Notes: generated from the sequence alone by a model not told the origin. Numbered from the stretch's first letter, positions 7,828-17,673 are shown. The stretch is 33,136 bases of DNA from Cytophagales bacterium (GCA_030448185.1 JAUJNL010000079.1:1-33136), one strand, 5' to 3'. Numbers and translations: made by a program.

Positions 7828-9135
7828 CTACGCCCGGTAGAACACCCACTTGGCTAGCTCTTTGTAATTTACTTTCTTGCCGTACATGAGGATACCGACC
7901 CGGTAGATACGGGCCGCAACCCAGGCAATAGCAAGAAAACCCAGTACCAGCAATACCATAGAAAGGGCTATTTCCCAGGCCGGCGGATTAAACGGCATCC
8001 GAACCATCATGATAATGGGTGAAGTCAGCGGAATGATTGAAAGCCAGAAAGCCAGTTGCCCATCGGGGTTTTGAATGATAAACTGGGCCATTACAAAGGA
8101 TAAAATCAGCGGAATCGTAATAGGAAACATAAATTGCTGCGTATCCGTTTCGCTGTCGGCCGCTGCTCCTACGGCTGCAAACAAGGCACTGTACAGCAGG
8201 TAGCCGCCCAGGAAGTAAAACAGGAAACTGCCCAGAATCAGCGGAATGTTAAGCGTTGAGAGGGCGGAAGACAGTTTATCAGCCGCGTTAGCCCGTTGCT
8301 CTAGTGCCGGTGCCTGCTTCATGGCTGCTTCCATTTGTGCGGCGGGGACACTTTTGTCGGACCGCAGGTACGACAGGGCCACCGTGCTGATACCGGTTCC
8401 GAGAATGATCCATAGCAAAAATTGCGTCAGTCCCACCAGGGCAATACCCGTTATCTTGCCGACCATCAGTTGAAAAGGCTTCACAGATGAAATAATGACT
8501 TCTACAATCCGGCTGGTCTTCTCTTCCAGTACGCCCCGCATGACCTGTACGCCGTAGATAAAAATAGAAATGTAGATGAGAAAGGCCGACGCGAAACCTA
8601 CGATAAAGGCTGCCCCGGTATTGCTGTCTTTTTCGCCTTCATCCTCAGTGAGGTTCAGGGTATTGATCGAAACCGGCGTATCAATTTTTTCCAGTACCTG
8701 TTTATTAATACCCGCCTGAATAAGTTTCACATCCTCAAGCTGATTCTTTAGTGCTCTTTCTATGGCATTTTCCACTTCGAAGCTGACACTTTTCTTCGAA
8801 AACAGCTTGATGCCATCCGGTTTTTCGACACTAATCTTAGGAATAAAAAGCACTGCGTAATACTTTCCATCCATCACGGCCTGTTTCCCGCTGGGCAAAG
8901 TGGTTTGCACCGGTTTAAAGATCAGATTTTTATTGCCATCAAATGTATCTTTGAACAGACCGCTCTCGTCAATCACGGCTACGGTGCGGCTCTCATTGTC
9001 CCTCAGGGCCAGCCAAGCCGGAATGGCATAAATACCAGCCATGAGTATCGGCCCGATCAGGGTCATAATAATGAAGGATTTTTTCTGTACCCGAACCAAG
9101 TACTCCCGTTGCAGAATGAGCAGTATTTTTTTCAT
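7828..9135 (-). CDS. ABC-2 type transporter permease (NatB/YhaP-like)
   Basis: A 435-residue permease of the ABC2_membrane_3 type. It begins MKKILLILQREYLVRVQKKSF, the short cytoplasmic lead of this family, then a first membrane helix (about residues 21-44). A large extracytoplasmic domain of about 130 residues follows, then a cluster of helices from about residue 175 to 415 (for example FIVGFASAFLIYISIFIYG and a VMAQFII segment). This is the layout of the NatB/YhaP exporters, which extrude Na+, peptides or unknown substrates. It is the second gene of a two-gene unit with the ATPase at 9346-10287. The 210-bp spacer between them carries a 12-copy octamer repeat. No periplasmic binding protein is present, which agrees with an exporter. 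The substrate is unknown. Confidence 0.85.
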   Translation of the reverse strand: MKKILLILQREYLVRVQKKSFIIMTLIGPILMAGIYAIPAWLALRDNESRTVAVIDESGLFKDTFDGNKNLIFKPVQTTLPSGKQAVMDGKYYAVLFIPKISVEKPDGIKLFSKKSVSFEVENAIERALKNQLEDVKLIQAGINKQVLEKIDTPVSINTLNLTEDEGEKDSNTGAAFIVGFASAFLIYISIFIYGVQVMRGVLEEKTSRIVEVIISSVKPFQLMVGKITGIALVGLTQFLLWIILGTGISTVALSYLRSDKSVPAAQMEAAMKQAPALEQRANAADKLSSALSTLNIPLILGSFLFYFLGGYLLYSALFAAVGAAADSETDTQQFMFPITIPLILSFVMAQFIIQNPDGQLAFWLSIIPLTSPIIMMVRMPFNPPAWEIALSMVLLVLGFLAIAWVAARIYRVGILMYGKKVNYKELAKWVFYRA

Positions 9136-9246
9136 GTAGATGGCTATATAGTTTGATGGTTAAATTGTTTGATGATTGAATGGCTGGAAAAGCTTCGATA
9201 AGCTTTCGAAAGAAAATCTTTCACAAAAGAATCATTCAGAGAAAAA

Positions 9247-9344
9247 ACAATTCAACAATTCAACAATTCAACAATTCAACAATTCAACAATTCAACAATT
9301 CAACAATTCAACAATTCAACAATTCAACAATTCAACAATTCAAC
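9247..9344. repeat. Octamer tandem repeat, about 12 copies
   Basis: The unit ACAATTCA (TTGAATTG on the transcribed strand) is repeated without error for about 98 bp. It begins one base after the stop codon of the ABC ATPase gene and lies within the transcript that continues to the permease. Degenerate related words continue at about 9150-9180. Being eight bases long, the unit shifts frame with each copy. Confidence 0.95.
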
Positions 9345-9345
9345 T

Positions 9346-10287
9346 TTATTCCGTCTCCACGTAGCGGCTCTGGCTAGGTGTATACTCACCAGTCACGTTT
9401 CGGATGAAGATTTCGTTCATGGAGGGGATATGTTCAATGAATGAGTGCACCTGCACCTGCCCGATCAGCGCCTCAATTAAATGATTGGGCACAACACCCG
9501 CCGGCAGCTTAATAGTGGCCTTAAAAAAACCGTCCTCCAGGTTAGTCATTGATTGTACTTCAAACTGAGACGGCAGGCTGATCAGCTTTCCTTCGCCCTC
9601 TACCGCATAGGTATTGGTTTTGTACTGGTGCTTGATCTTTTTGGTGGGGCCATCCAGAATCTTTCTGGACTTATTGATTAGGGCAATATAATCACAGAGT
9701 TCTTCCACCGATTCCATGCGGTGGGTAGAGAAGATAATAGTACAGCCTTGATTACGGAGACTAATAATTTCGTCCTTGATCAGGTTGGCATTGACCGGAT
9801 CAAAGCCGGTAAAGGGTTCATCGAGAATGAGCAGTTCGGGTTGGTGGAGCACCGTGGCAATAAATTGCACTTTTTGCTGCATTCCTTTGGAGAGATCCTC
9901 TACCTGCTTGCCCCACCAAGTTTGCATATCAAATTTTTTAAACCATTCTTTCAGCTTTTGCATAGCCTCCGCCTTTGACATTCCCTTGAGTTGGGCCAAG
10001 TAAAGCAACTGGTCGCCCACTTTCATTTTTTTGTAGAGGCCCCGCTCCTCGGGCAGGTAACCAATACGACCAATATGCTTAGGTGCCAGCTGTTCGCCAT
10101 TGAAGAGTACCTGTCCCTGGTCGGGAGCGGTAATCTGGGTGATGATCCGGATGAGAGAGGTTTTACCGGCACCATTCGGGCCAAGCAGACCAAAAATACT
10201 GCCTTTAGGAATATCGATGCTTACGTCATCCAGCGCGGTATGGCTAGAGTAACGCTTGGTAATGTGCTGAGCGGAAAGTATATACAA
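9346..10287 (-). CDS. ABC transporter ATP-binding protein (NatA/YhaQ-like)
   Basis: A 313-residue ATPase with complete nucleotide-binding motifs: Walker A GPNGAGKT at residues 36-43, signature LSKGMQQK at 132-139, Walker B LLILDEP at 152-158, and the switch histidine His189 in STHRMES. After the ATPase core, residues about 215-300 form the DUF4162-type C-terminal extension common in ABC-2 exporter ATPases. It is the first gene of a unit with the permease downstream, and the pair should form an A2B2 exporter in the cytoplasmic membrane. The start at MYILSAQHITKRY fits the family directly. The gene diverges from the DUF4190-like gene across a 166-bp spacer that contains an ACCTTG-gcgg-CAAGGT inverted repeat. 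Confidence 0.92.
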   Translation of the reverse strand: MYILSAQHITKRYSSHTALDDVSIDIPKGSIFGLLGPNGAGKTSLIRIITQITAPDQGQVLFNGEQLAPKHIGRIGYLPEERGLYKKMKVGDQLLYLAQLKGMSKAEAMQKLKEWFKKFDMQTWWGKQVEDLSKGMQQKVQFIATVLHQPELLILDEPFTGFDPVNANLIKDEIISLRNQGCTIIFSTHRMESVEELCDYIALINKSRKILDGPTKKIKHQYKTNTYAVEGEGKLISLPSQFEVQSMTNLEDGFFKATIKLPAGVVPNHLIEALIGQVQVHSFIEHIPSMNEIFIRNVTGEYTPSQSRYVETE

Positions 10288-10453
10288 GGTTGCTAGAATT
10301 TATTTGACCACTAATTTATGGAACCTTGGCGGCAAGGTAACCTTCCTGAAAAGGAAAATTATTGTTTTTCGAAGTAGATACTTTCATATTCGGAGAGCTC
10401 ACATTATTTTGGCCCGCCATTAATCACCAAACACTCTTTCAACCTTACCAAGT

Positions 10454-11118
10454 ATGAAAAGAATTTACGCACTGGTTGTGTTTGTCCTGCTGGCTGCCAT
10501 CGGCCCCACTCTGTTTCCCACTATACACTTCCTGCCGGTTCTGCGGGTAGTGTAGCACTGGTTTCGCCCCAGGAGCAGACCACCAATGAAAGCACGACTC
10601 AAAACGCAGTAGCTGCCGCCGGTACCTCTGAAGAGGCTGGTCTTCCCGAATCAGCAGACAAGCTCCATCTGACCGCTCCGCCAGTGGCATCTGCTGGTGA
10701 CCGGCCTTACTTCCAGAGCCACGCACCAGCAGATCAGGCAGTGCAGGGCCAAGGCACCCCGGTGAAACCAAAACCAGCCGGAAAGGTAAGGGTCTTTACT
10801 AAAGCTCGTAAGGTACTTCGTAAATTGGAAGATACACCAGCTGGTGGCAAAACAAATATCCTGGGAGTTATATCTTTTATACTGGCGCTGGTGAGCCTTC
10901 CGTTGCTGTTTATTCAGAGTGTAAGCTTTATTGCATTACTGACTATCATCGCAGCTATTATTACCGGGGCCATTGCCAAAGGTAAAATTAAGAAGAGTGG
11001 CGGCACACTAAAGGGAAAAGGTTGGGCCACAGCTGGTTTCATTATGGGAATCGTAGAATTAGCCCTGATCATCCTACTGATTGCCTTTGTTCTTATTGTT
11101 TATGGGCGCAGTAACTAA
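10454..11118 (+). CDS. DUF4190-like membrane protein (frame-disrupted)
   Basis: The ATG at 10454 opens MKRIYALVVFVLLAAIG, a clear signal or anchor segment, but this frame hits a TAG at 10552. Adding one base in the CCCC run near 10503-10506 joins it to a second frame, which reads HYTLPAGSAGSVALV, a Ala/Thr/Pro-rich linker, KARKVLRKLE, then two membrane helices (NILGVISFILALVSLPLLF and IITGAIAKGKIKKSGG, GWATAGFIMGIVELALIIL). The G-x-x-x-G...lkGkG-x-a-x-x-G-x-i-x-G pattern between the helices is typical of DUF4190 proteins. The restored protein is about 221 residues. Function is unknown. A homopolymer indel in an otherwise coherent gene suggests sequence error. It stands alone and is followed by a large hairpin. 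Confidence 0.6.
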
Positions 11119-11179
11119 GCAAAGAAAAATATACACTCTTCCGTTCCTATTGCTTGTTAAATAAAAGTAATACTAACGG

Positions 11180-11233
11180 ACCCAAACGAAAGTTTTATCA
11201 GCGATAACCGTTTGATAAAATCTTTGTTTGGGT
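11180..11233 (+). terminator. Large 21-bp-arm hairpin after DUF4190-like gene
   Basis: Arms at 11180-11200 and 11213-11233 pair at 18 of 21 positions around a 12-nt loop (GCGATAACCGTT). The ends are ACCCAAAC/GTTTGGGT. It lies about 60 bases after the stop codon. There is no T-tract directly behind it, so it may be a terminator, a stability element or a small palindromic repeat. The remaining sequence to 11387 shows no other gene. Confidence 0.55.
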
Positions 11234-11387
11234 TAAGATAATAAGCTATCCTACCTTCTGATTTTGGGTTTGTAAATAAGCTGATTGTACAATACCCTAA
11301 TTACATTGTATCTTTGACCGAAAGTAAGGCTTGCAATATCGCTTTGTAAGCATACCAGCAGGCCAGTAAGGCTGTCTAAATAAACCC

Positions 11388-11780
11388 ATGGGAAGTAGAG
11401 AAAAGAAAACGTCCCTCCCTCTTTTATCCAAATCAGCCCGGTTGCTGCTGGCGCGGCTACTGCTGCTTTCCTTTCTGATTACAGCCTTTTACCCCGCTGA
11501 GCTGCTTCGCTGCCAGCTGAAAGAAGAAACGGGTATCGGGTATATGGGCTTCCCCGAAAGCTTATCTGACGATGGGCCTGAGCCTGCCGATGAAAACACT
11601 GGCGAAATTGATCTAAACGACATTTTTAAGATTACTAAGGAAACAGATGTAGTCAGGCCAGACTATTCCTGCCGTTTTGCCTCTCTGCTTATTATTAATG
11701 AACTGCTTTTTGCGGACCGTCCTGTATTCTTACCCGATTGGGATATACGTACTTTTTCCCCGCCACCGGAAGCCATGTAA
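11388..11780 (+). CDS. Small secreted/anchored protein ending FSPPPEAM
   Basis: A 130-residue protein of unknown function. Residues about 17-37 (ARLLLARLLLLSFLITAFYP) form a hydrophobic signal or anchor segment preceded by basic residues. The mature part is acidic (SDDGPEPADENTGEIDLNDIF) and ends with FADRPVFLPDWDIRTFSPPPEAM. The proline-rich FSPPPE ending is a pattern I associate with short, poorly described Bacteroidota secreted proteins that sit near transporter genes; this is recollection, not a database hit. It precedes the SulP-carbonic anhydrase gene on the same strand, 307 bp upstream, so any functional link is only positional. The ATG at 11388 is the first in frame. Confidence 0.5.
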   Translation: MGSREKKTSLPLLSKSARLLLARLLLLSFLITAFYPAELLRCQLKEETGIGYMGFPESLSDDGPEPADENTGEIDLNDIFKITKETDVVRPDYSCRFASLLIINELLFADRPVFLPDWDIRTFSPPPEAM

Positions 11781-12087
11781 AGGTTGGTGGTTTGCCTTTT
11801 CACTCCATTATTTTCAGGTTTAAAGCCTGGCTCCCGGTGGTCTCTTAACTGCTTCTTCAGCAGTGGCAAACAGTATCTTTTCCTACACTAGTGCTTGCTA
11901 TTGTAGTTAATTCTTGTGCACATACCCATGCAAGCCGGGCATTAAAAAGGAATACCTGTAAAACCACTTCATAATGTTCAGACTTACTGCTGACTAAAAC
12001 TTATTATTCTCTCAAGAACCTGCATAAAGCATCTTAAGGATCAAAACTAAACTAATATAACCTGAGTTTTCAACTAAATGTATTGAT
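11781..12087. other. Intergenic region before the SulP-CA gene
   Basis: No gene is seen. GTTTGCC (11790-11796) and GGCAAAC (11865-11871) could close a stem around about 68 nt that includes a smaller CTGCTTCTTCAGCAG-like fold, which is a possible terminator for the small secreted protein. I see no convincing promoter for the SulP gene. Confidence 0.35.
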
Positions 12088-14451
12088 ATGTCTTCTCTAA
12101 AACCTGATAATGGTTCATTTGACTTTAGCAACTTTCGCAACGACTTCCGGGCTGGATTAGTAGTTTTTTTGGTGGCGGTTCCCTTGTGTCTGGGAATAGC
12201 CCTTGCCTCGGGAGCACCTCTGTTTTCGGGTATTATTGCGGGCATTATCGGCGGTTTGGTGGTAGGCTCACTAAGCGGTTCCCAACTTAGCGTAGCGGGT
12301 CCGGCAGCGGGTTTAACTACAATTGTATTAGGCGCCATTGGCAAACTGGGCCAGTTTGAAACATTCCTGCTGGCAGTGTCCTTAGCGGGTGTCATTCAGA
12401 TTATTCTGGGCTTTGTCCGGGCGGGTTCTATCGGCCACTTTTTTCCGTCGGCCGTAATCAAAGGAATGCTGGCCTCCATTGGGGTAACCCTCATTCTCAA
12501 GCAGATTCCGCATGCGCTGGGCGACGACAGGGATGCGGAAGGCGAATTCGAGTTTTTCCAGCTGGACGGGGAGAATACCTTCACCGAGATTGCCAATGCC
12601 ATCGGGGACCCAGAGTTCGGGGCCGTAGTGATTGCGCTGCTTTCCATTGCCGTTTTGTTGTTATGGGAAAAGCCCGCCATAAAGAAAAATGCCATTCTGG
12701 GCAGTGTTCCCGGCCCACTGATAGTAGTGGTACTAGGGATTGTGCTCAATGAGGTGTTCCGGTTGTTATTGTCCGGTTGGGCTTTGGAGAATAGTCACCT
12801 GGTGCAATTGCCCCGGGCCAATACGCTGAATGAATTTGCGGGACTGGTAACTTTTCCGAATTTCAGCCAGATTACTAATCCGCAGGTCTACATTTCGGCT
12901 ATAACCATTGCCATTGTAGCCAGCCTCGAAACATTGCTGAATGTGGAGGCTACCGACAAACTAGATCCACTCAAACGTAATACGCCTCCTAACCGCGAAC
13001 TGAAAGCCCAGGGTATAGGGAACCTGGTCAGTGGGCTGCTGGGCGGCTTGCCGGTAACCTCGGTGATTGTCCGCAGTTCAGTTAACATCAATTCTGGGGG
13101 CCGTACCAAACTGTCCGCTATCATCCATGGCGTATTCCTGCTGGTATGCGTGCTGCTGATTCCGGGCCTGCTCAATAAGATTCCGCTGGCTTCACTGGCT
13201 GCTATTTTGCTGGTAACAGGTTACAAACTAGCCAAGATTCAGGTCTTTAAAGATATGTTTGCCCAGGGCTGGAACCAGTTCCTGCCTTTTGTAGTCACTA
13301 TTGTAGCGGTATTGTTCAGCGACTTACTGTACGGGATCGGCATTGGGATGGCAGTCGGATTTTTCTTTATTCTTCGCGAAAACTACCGCACTTCCTATTT
13401 CTTCCACCGTCACTCGGAACGAAGCGGGGAAAAAAATCCGGATTAATCTGAGTGAAAACGTTACCTTCCTGAACAAAGGGAGCATTATTGAAATTCTGGA
13501 TAAAATTCCGGAAAACACCTTTGTAGAGATTGATGGCTCTCATTCGGCTTACATTGACCACGATGTGCTGGAAGTAATTGAGAATTTCCGGGAAACGGCC
13601 AGCCACCGCAATATCCGTCTGCAATTTATCCGTAACAGCGAAAGTTTTCCGTTACCGGTCACCGATAAACCGCAGTCTGCGGAACAGAATCATGACCAGG
13701 AGAACGAAATAGATTTTGATGCTTACAACCAGTTGTTCGACAACAACCGTAAGTGGGTAGAAGAGAAACGGCAACTGGACGCGCATTATTTTGATAACCT
13801 TGCCTTGGGACAAAGTCCTAAATTCCTTTTCATCGGCTGCTCAGATAGCCGTGTTCCGGTGAGTGAAATTACCGGTACAACTCCCGGTGAAGTATTTGTT
13901 CACCGCAATGTAGCCAATATGGTCGTAGGCACTGATCTGAATCTACTGTCAGTGTTGCAATATGCGGTAGAGGTGCTTAAGGTAGAGCATGTGATTGTAT
14001 GCGGTCACTATGGTTGCGGGGGGTAAAAGCAGCTATGGGCAATAAGGATCTAGGCCTGATTAACAAATGGCTGCGCAATATTAAAGATGTGATCCGCCTG
14101 CACCGGGACGAATTGAACGAGATTAAAAGCGAGGATCATAAATTTAAACGGCTGGTGGAATTAAATGTGGTCGAACAGGTATATAACCTGCACAAAACCT
14201 CAGTTATCCAGAAGGCTTACGGCCAGAATGCCAATCTGCAGGTACATGGATGGGTATACGATCTGCGGGAAGGATTGATCAAAGACCTGCAAGTAGATGT
14301 TCAGAAGGCATTTGAGGAATACGGCGAAATCTACCGATACGAAATTGAACCTCCGGTAAAAACGAAGCTTGAGAAAGTGGTATTGCACCTATCCGGTGAT
14401 GACAAAGACGGCAGGGATGGCAAACTGGTAACAAGCCAGGATTCAAAATAG
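12088..14451 (+). CDS. SulP transporter-STAS-beta-carbonic anhydrase fusion (frame-disrupted)
   Basis: Three adjoining frames rebuild one protein of about 788 residues. Part 1 is a SulP anion transporter: the DFRAGLVVFLVAVPLCLGIA opening, the SGSQLSVAGPAAGLTTIV motif and ten or more membrane helices to about residue 435. Part 2 is a STAS-like segment, KIRINLSENVTFLNKGSI through TFVEIDGSHSAYIDHDVLEVI. Part 3, in the same open frame as the STAS segment, is a beta-carbonic anhydrase with the zinc ligands in FIGCSDSRVP (Cys, Asp) and CGHYGCGG (His, Cys). Breaks are one extra base near 13390-13400 and one missing G in a G-run at 14019-14024. SulP proteins fused to carbonic anhydrase are described in bacteria as probable bicarbonate transporters; here CO2 hydration would be coupled to HCO3- transport at the cytoplasmic face. 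Both breaks look like sequence errors, since all motifs are conserved. Confidence 0.85.
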
Positions 14452-14780
14452 TGATTCTTTTTCTTCTGTTATAAGGGTGTGGTTCTTACCTATATTGTGT
14501 GGCCCTTACGGGATAAAATTTGATTCCGGCCTTTATTGTTACTTTCTATAGCCAGCCCTCCAGGCATCCCACCTTCTTAACGGGATACCTTGAGGGCTGA
14601 CTGCTTCTTGTCCGCAGAGTTGTATAACCACTGTCGGAGAATCAAACGTGGCAGGCTTAATTCTGGCTTTGCAGTTGATACTTCGAAATTGACCATTTAT
14701 TCCCTGGAGGACAATGGGTAACTTTGGCTTGGTTCAACCTTATCTACATCCTAATCCGCAATTTGCAATTCCTTCACTTT
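14452..14780. other. Intergenic region between SulP-CA and S9 peptidase genes
   Basis: No gene is seen. A strong hairpin occupies 14553-14599, and the remainder is unremarkable AT-richer sequence leading to the peptidase start. Confidence 0.5.
14553..14599 (+). terminator. 18-bp-arm hairpin after SulP-CA gene
   Basis: CAGCCCTCCAGGCATCCC (14553-14570) pairs with GGGATACCTTGAGGGCTG (14582-14599) at 16 of 18 positions around an 11-nt loop. It lies about 100 bases after the stop codon. No T-tract follows. Confidence 0.6.
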
Positions 14781-16967
14781 ATGAAAAAATGTTATTATGC
14801 CATATGCTGGAGCCTTTGTTTCCTGCTGGCGGGAAATCTTTCGGCGCAGATCAGCGACGATAAAATCAACACCACCGATCTGACTAAAATCAATCAGTTA
14901 GGAGCGGTGTACATGGCCCCGGACGGGAAAAAGGCAGTATACACCGTTACGGCAATTGAGCCTGACCCCGAAAACAAAGACGAATACAAATATAGTACGC
15001 ACCTCTACCTCACTGACCTTACCCCTGGCCATGCTCCGCTTACTTTGACCCGTGGTCCTGAAAGTGCCCGTCAACCAGACTGGTCACCGGATAGTCGTGC
15101 CATTGTGTTTGTCCGGGGCGTGAGAGGGGTTCCCCAATTGTTTGTGTTGCCGCTGGCTGGCGGGGAACCTTATCAGCTTACCAGGCTTAAATATGGAGCA
15201 TCCAGCCCCAAATGGTCACCCGATGGAGCTAAAATCCTTTTTCTGCTGGTATGTCCTTTTCCGCTTTGCAGAAAGATTCATTACTGAATCCTCAGAAGGC
15301 ACTGCCCGCCTGGGTCATTGAAAAGCCCTTCCGGCTTCCGGATGAATGAACAGGCTCAGCTACCGGAAAAGAATAACCCTAAGGCCAACCCAGATGGCAC
15401 TATTGAAGAAATCAGGGCCTATTTGCAGAAAAATGTAGAGGACAAAAAAGCCAAAGTAATCAACCGGCTCGATTTCCAGGGCGAAGCCACCGTGGAGCCC
15501 GAATTGCAATTTTCGCACCTGTACGTAGTAGAAGTCCGGGAAGGGGCCACGCCTAAACCACTAACGCAGGGCTTTTACTCTTACAGCAATGGGTACTGGA
15601 CTCCTGAGGGTGATATTCTTTGCACCGGAGCCGGTGATAGCTTGCTGCACCCTGATCGCGACCAGGAGAACCGGATCTACCGGATCAATGCCAGCGGTTC
15701 GGGAAAAAGAGCAGTACTGGCCGAAAAAGGCAAGAATTACAATGGATTTTCGCTATCGAGGGATGGTAAAATAGTAGCCTTTATCCGCACCGCGGCTGCC
15801 GGGCTGGGCAAACCAGAATTAGGTTTGTTGAATGTAACAAACGGGCAAGTCGCCGGGTATGTAGATATTGACCGCAACTTTTCTAACCTGTCGTGGAGTA
15901 AAGACAATCGTTACCTGTACTTTACCTGTCCGGCCAACGGCGGGTTTCCACTGTATCGGGTTAGTGTCAAAGACCGCAAAGTAGAACAACTTTCCCACTT
16001 CAATACGGGTATTGCAGCCTATGATTTATCAAAAGACCGGGAGGTTTTTGTGAAAACGGAAGTAGCCAACCCTTACGAATTGTACACGGCTGACCTAGCC
16101 TTGAAGAAAGCTACCCGGCTGACTAGCCACAATGCCGACTGGTTGAAAGGTAAAAAGCTGAGCTTTCCGGAAAAAAGAGTGCTGACTAATTCTAAAGGCC
16201 AGACGGTCGAATACTGGATTATGAAGCCGGCTGATTATAAGGAGGGTACTAAATATCCCTTACTGCTGGAAATGCACGGCGGCCCTACGGCCATGTGGGG
16301 ACCCGGCGAGGCAAGTATGTGGCACGAATTCCAGTTTTTTGCCGCTAGAGGGTATGGGATCGTGTATGCCAATCCCCGCGGTTCCGGCGGTTACGGATTT
16401 GATTTTCTCCGGGCTAACTTCCAGGATTGGGGAACGGGACCCGCCGAAGATGTGCTGGCTGCCGCTTCGGACGCTGCCAAAGCGGCCTGGGTAGACACCA
16501 GCCGGCAGGTGATTACCGGGGGCTCTTATGCGGGCTACCTTACTGCCTGGATTGTCGGACATGACCACCGGTTCAAAGCTGCCTTTGCCCAGCGGGGGGT
16601 ATACGACCTGACTACTTTTATGGGTGAAGCCAATGCTTGGCGGCTGGTTCCGTCCTATTTCGGCGGTTATCCCTGGCAGGATGCTATCAAAAAAGTGCTG
16701 GATGCTAATTCTCCGCTTAGTTACGTGGACCAGATCCGGACGCCCCTGCTAATCAAGCACGGAGAAAATGACCTTCGCACTGGCGTTTCACAGAGTGAGA
16801 TGATTTATAAGAGTCTGAAAATACTAGGACGTGACGTAGAGTACGTACGGGTTCCGGGAGCCACGCATGAATTGAGTCGCACCGGCAACGTCCGTCAGCG
16901 CATTGACCGTATTCTCCGCATCTATGAATTCATGGAACGCTACGTCGGGGAGAAGAATGTAAAATAG
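14781..16967 (+). CDS. S9 family prolyl oligopeptidase (frame-disrupted)
   Basis: A secreted serine peptidase of family S9 (acylaminoacyl-peptidase/DPP-like), about 730 residues when restored. MKKCYYAICWSLCFLLAGNLSAQ is a signal peptide. The N-terminal half is a TolB/PD40-type propeller (QPDWSPDSRAIVF, SPKWSPDGAKILF, LSWSKDNRYLYF). The C-terminal alpha/beta hydrolase carries GGSYAGY with the nucleophile Ser, HGENDLRTGVSQ with the Asp, and GATHELSR with the catalytic His; LLLEMHGGP and ANPRGSGGYG form the oxyanion region. Two compensating breaks lie at the domain junction: one T missing near 15238-15242, and one extra base near 15328-15331. The segment between reads FSAGMSFSALQKDSLLNP in the middle frame. 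The translation on both sides is coherent, so these are probably sequence errors. An earlier in-frame start at 14724 would precede the signal peptide and is less likely. Confidence 0.85.
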
Positions 16968-17001
16968 TGTAAATTAGCGTAAGACCTATAACTGCCAGGT
17001 T

Positions 17002-17554
17002 ATGATTATCAAGACCAAAGCCACTGTTGAAGATTACCGAAAACTACCTGAAGGGGCAAAGTATGAATTAATAGACGGTGAAATTATTGAACGAGAAAAT
17101 CCGAATATGCCTTCCCCAAGAATTTTACATCAGGAACTTTCTGCCGATTTGATGCGCATTTTAGGCAACTTAGTGCATGAAAAACAAAGAGGGAACCTAT
17201 TGCATGCACCTACGGACGTATATTTAGATGCTGAAAATGTGGTACAGCCTGATATTTTATTCATCGAAACATCCAGAGTAGCCCAGCTAAGAAAGGAAGA
17301 TGGTATTTATGGGGCTCCCGATTTAATTATTGAGATACTTTCACCATCCACTGGCTACTACGACCTTAAAAAGAAGTTTCACTTGTATGAACGACATGGG
17401 ATAAAAGAATACTTTGTGATTGACCCGGTTTGTGATTGACCCGGAAGATAAAGAAGTTATTGGTTATCAAAACAAAAACGAAAGGTTCAACGAAGTATTC
17501 CGGGAAAAGAATAAATTACATTCCCGCCTGCTGAATGCAGAAATTATTTTTTAA
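17002..17554 (+). CDS. Uma2 family endonuclease-like protein, frameshifted by a tandem duplication
   Basis: The protein follows the Uma2/DUF820 restriction-endonuclease-like pattern: YRKLPEGAKYELIDGEIIE near the N-terminus, then HQELSADLMRIL, VQPDILFI (the PD of the PD-(D/E)xK nuclease core), APDLIIEILSPST (the ExL/ExK-type strand), KKKFHLYERHGIKEYFVIDP. The frame then breaks because TTTGTGATTGACCCGG is present twice in tandem. Removing one copy restores an open frame through EDKEVIGYQNKNERF to the TAA at 17552-17554, giving about 178 residues, a normal Uma2 length. Uma2 genes are abundant in some cyanobacteria and Bacteroidota and their role is not settled. The gene follows the peptidase by 34 bp on the same strand, and a strong terminator closes the unit. 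Confidence 0.8.
17413..17444 (+). repeat. Perfect 16-bp tandem duplication in Uma2 gene
   Basis: TTTGTGATTGACCCGG at 17413-17428 is repeated exactly at 17429-17444. One copy encodes FVIDP, and the second throws the frame into a TGA. A duplication of this length can arise and be lost by replication slippage. Confidence 0.9.
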
Positions 17555-17558
17555 AGCT

Positions 17559-17593
17559 AAAGCCCTTCGTCTGGTTGATGAAGGGCTTTTTAT
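17559..17593. terminator. Bidirectional intrinsic terminator
   Basis: AAAGCCCTTC (17559-17568) pairs with GAAGGGCTTT (17580-17589), with an 11-nt loop and a T-run (TTTTTAT) on the plus strand. It lies just after the Uma2 stop and before the converging fumC 3' end, which lies past a pyrimidine-rich spacer (about 17605-17668). Confidence 0.85.
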
Positions 17594-17673
17594 ATTAGAA
17601 TAAGCTTCTTATTTCTCTTTCTGCTTTTCACTTCTCACTTCTATCTCCCCGATTCTCGCTTCTTCCCCAAACA

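Noticed and set aside
9247..9344. CRISPR-like array in the ABC spacer
   Set aside because: The unit is 8 bp with no spacers between copies, so it is a simple tandem repeat.
9176..9377. Plus-strand frames encoding a repetitive NNSTIQQF protein
   Set aside because: They are translations of the octamer tandem repeat in the spacer of the ABC operon, not a real repeat protein.
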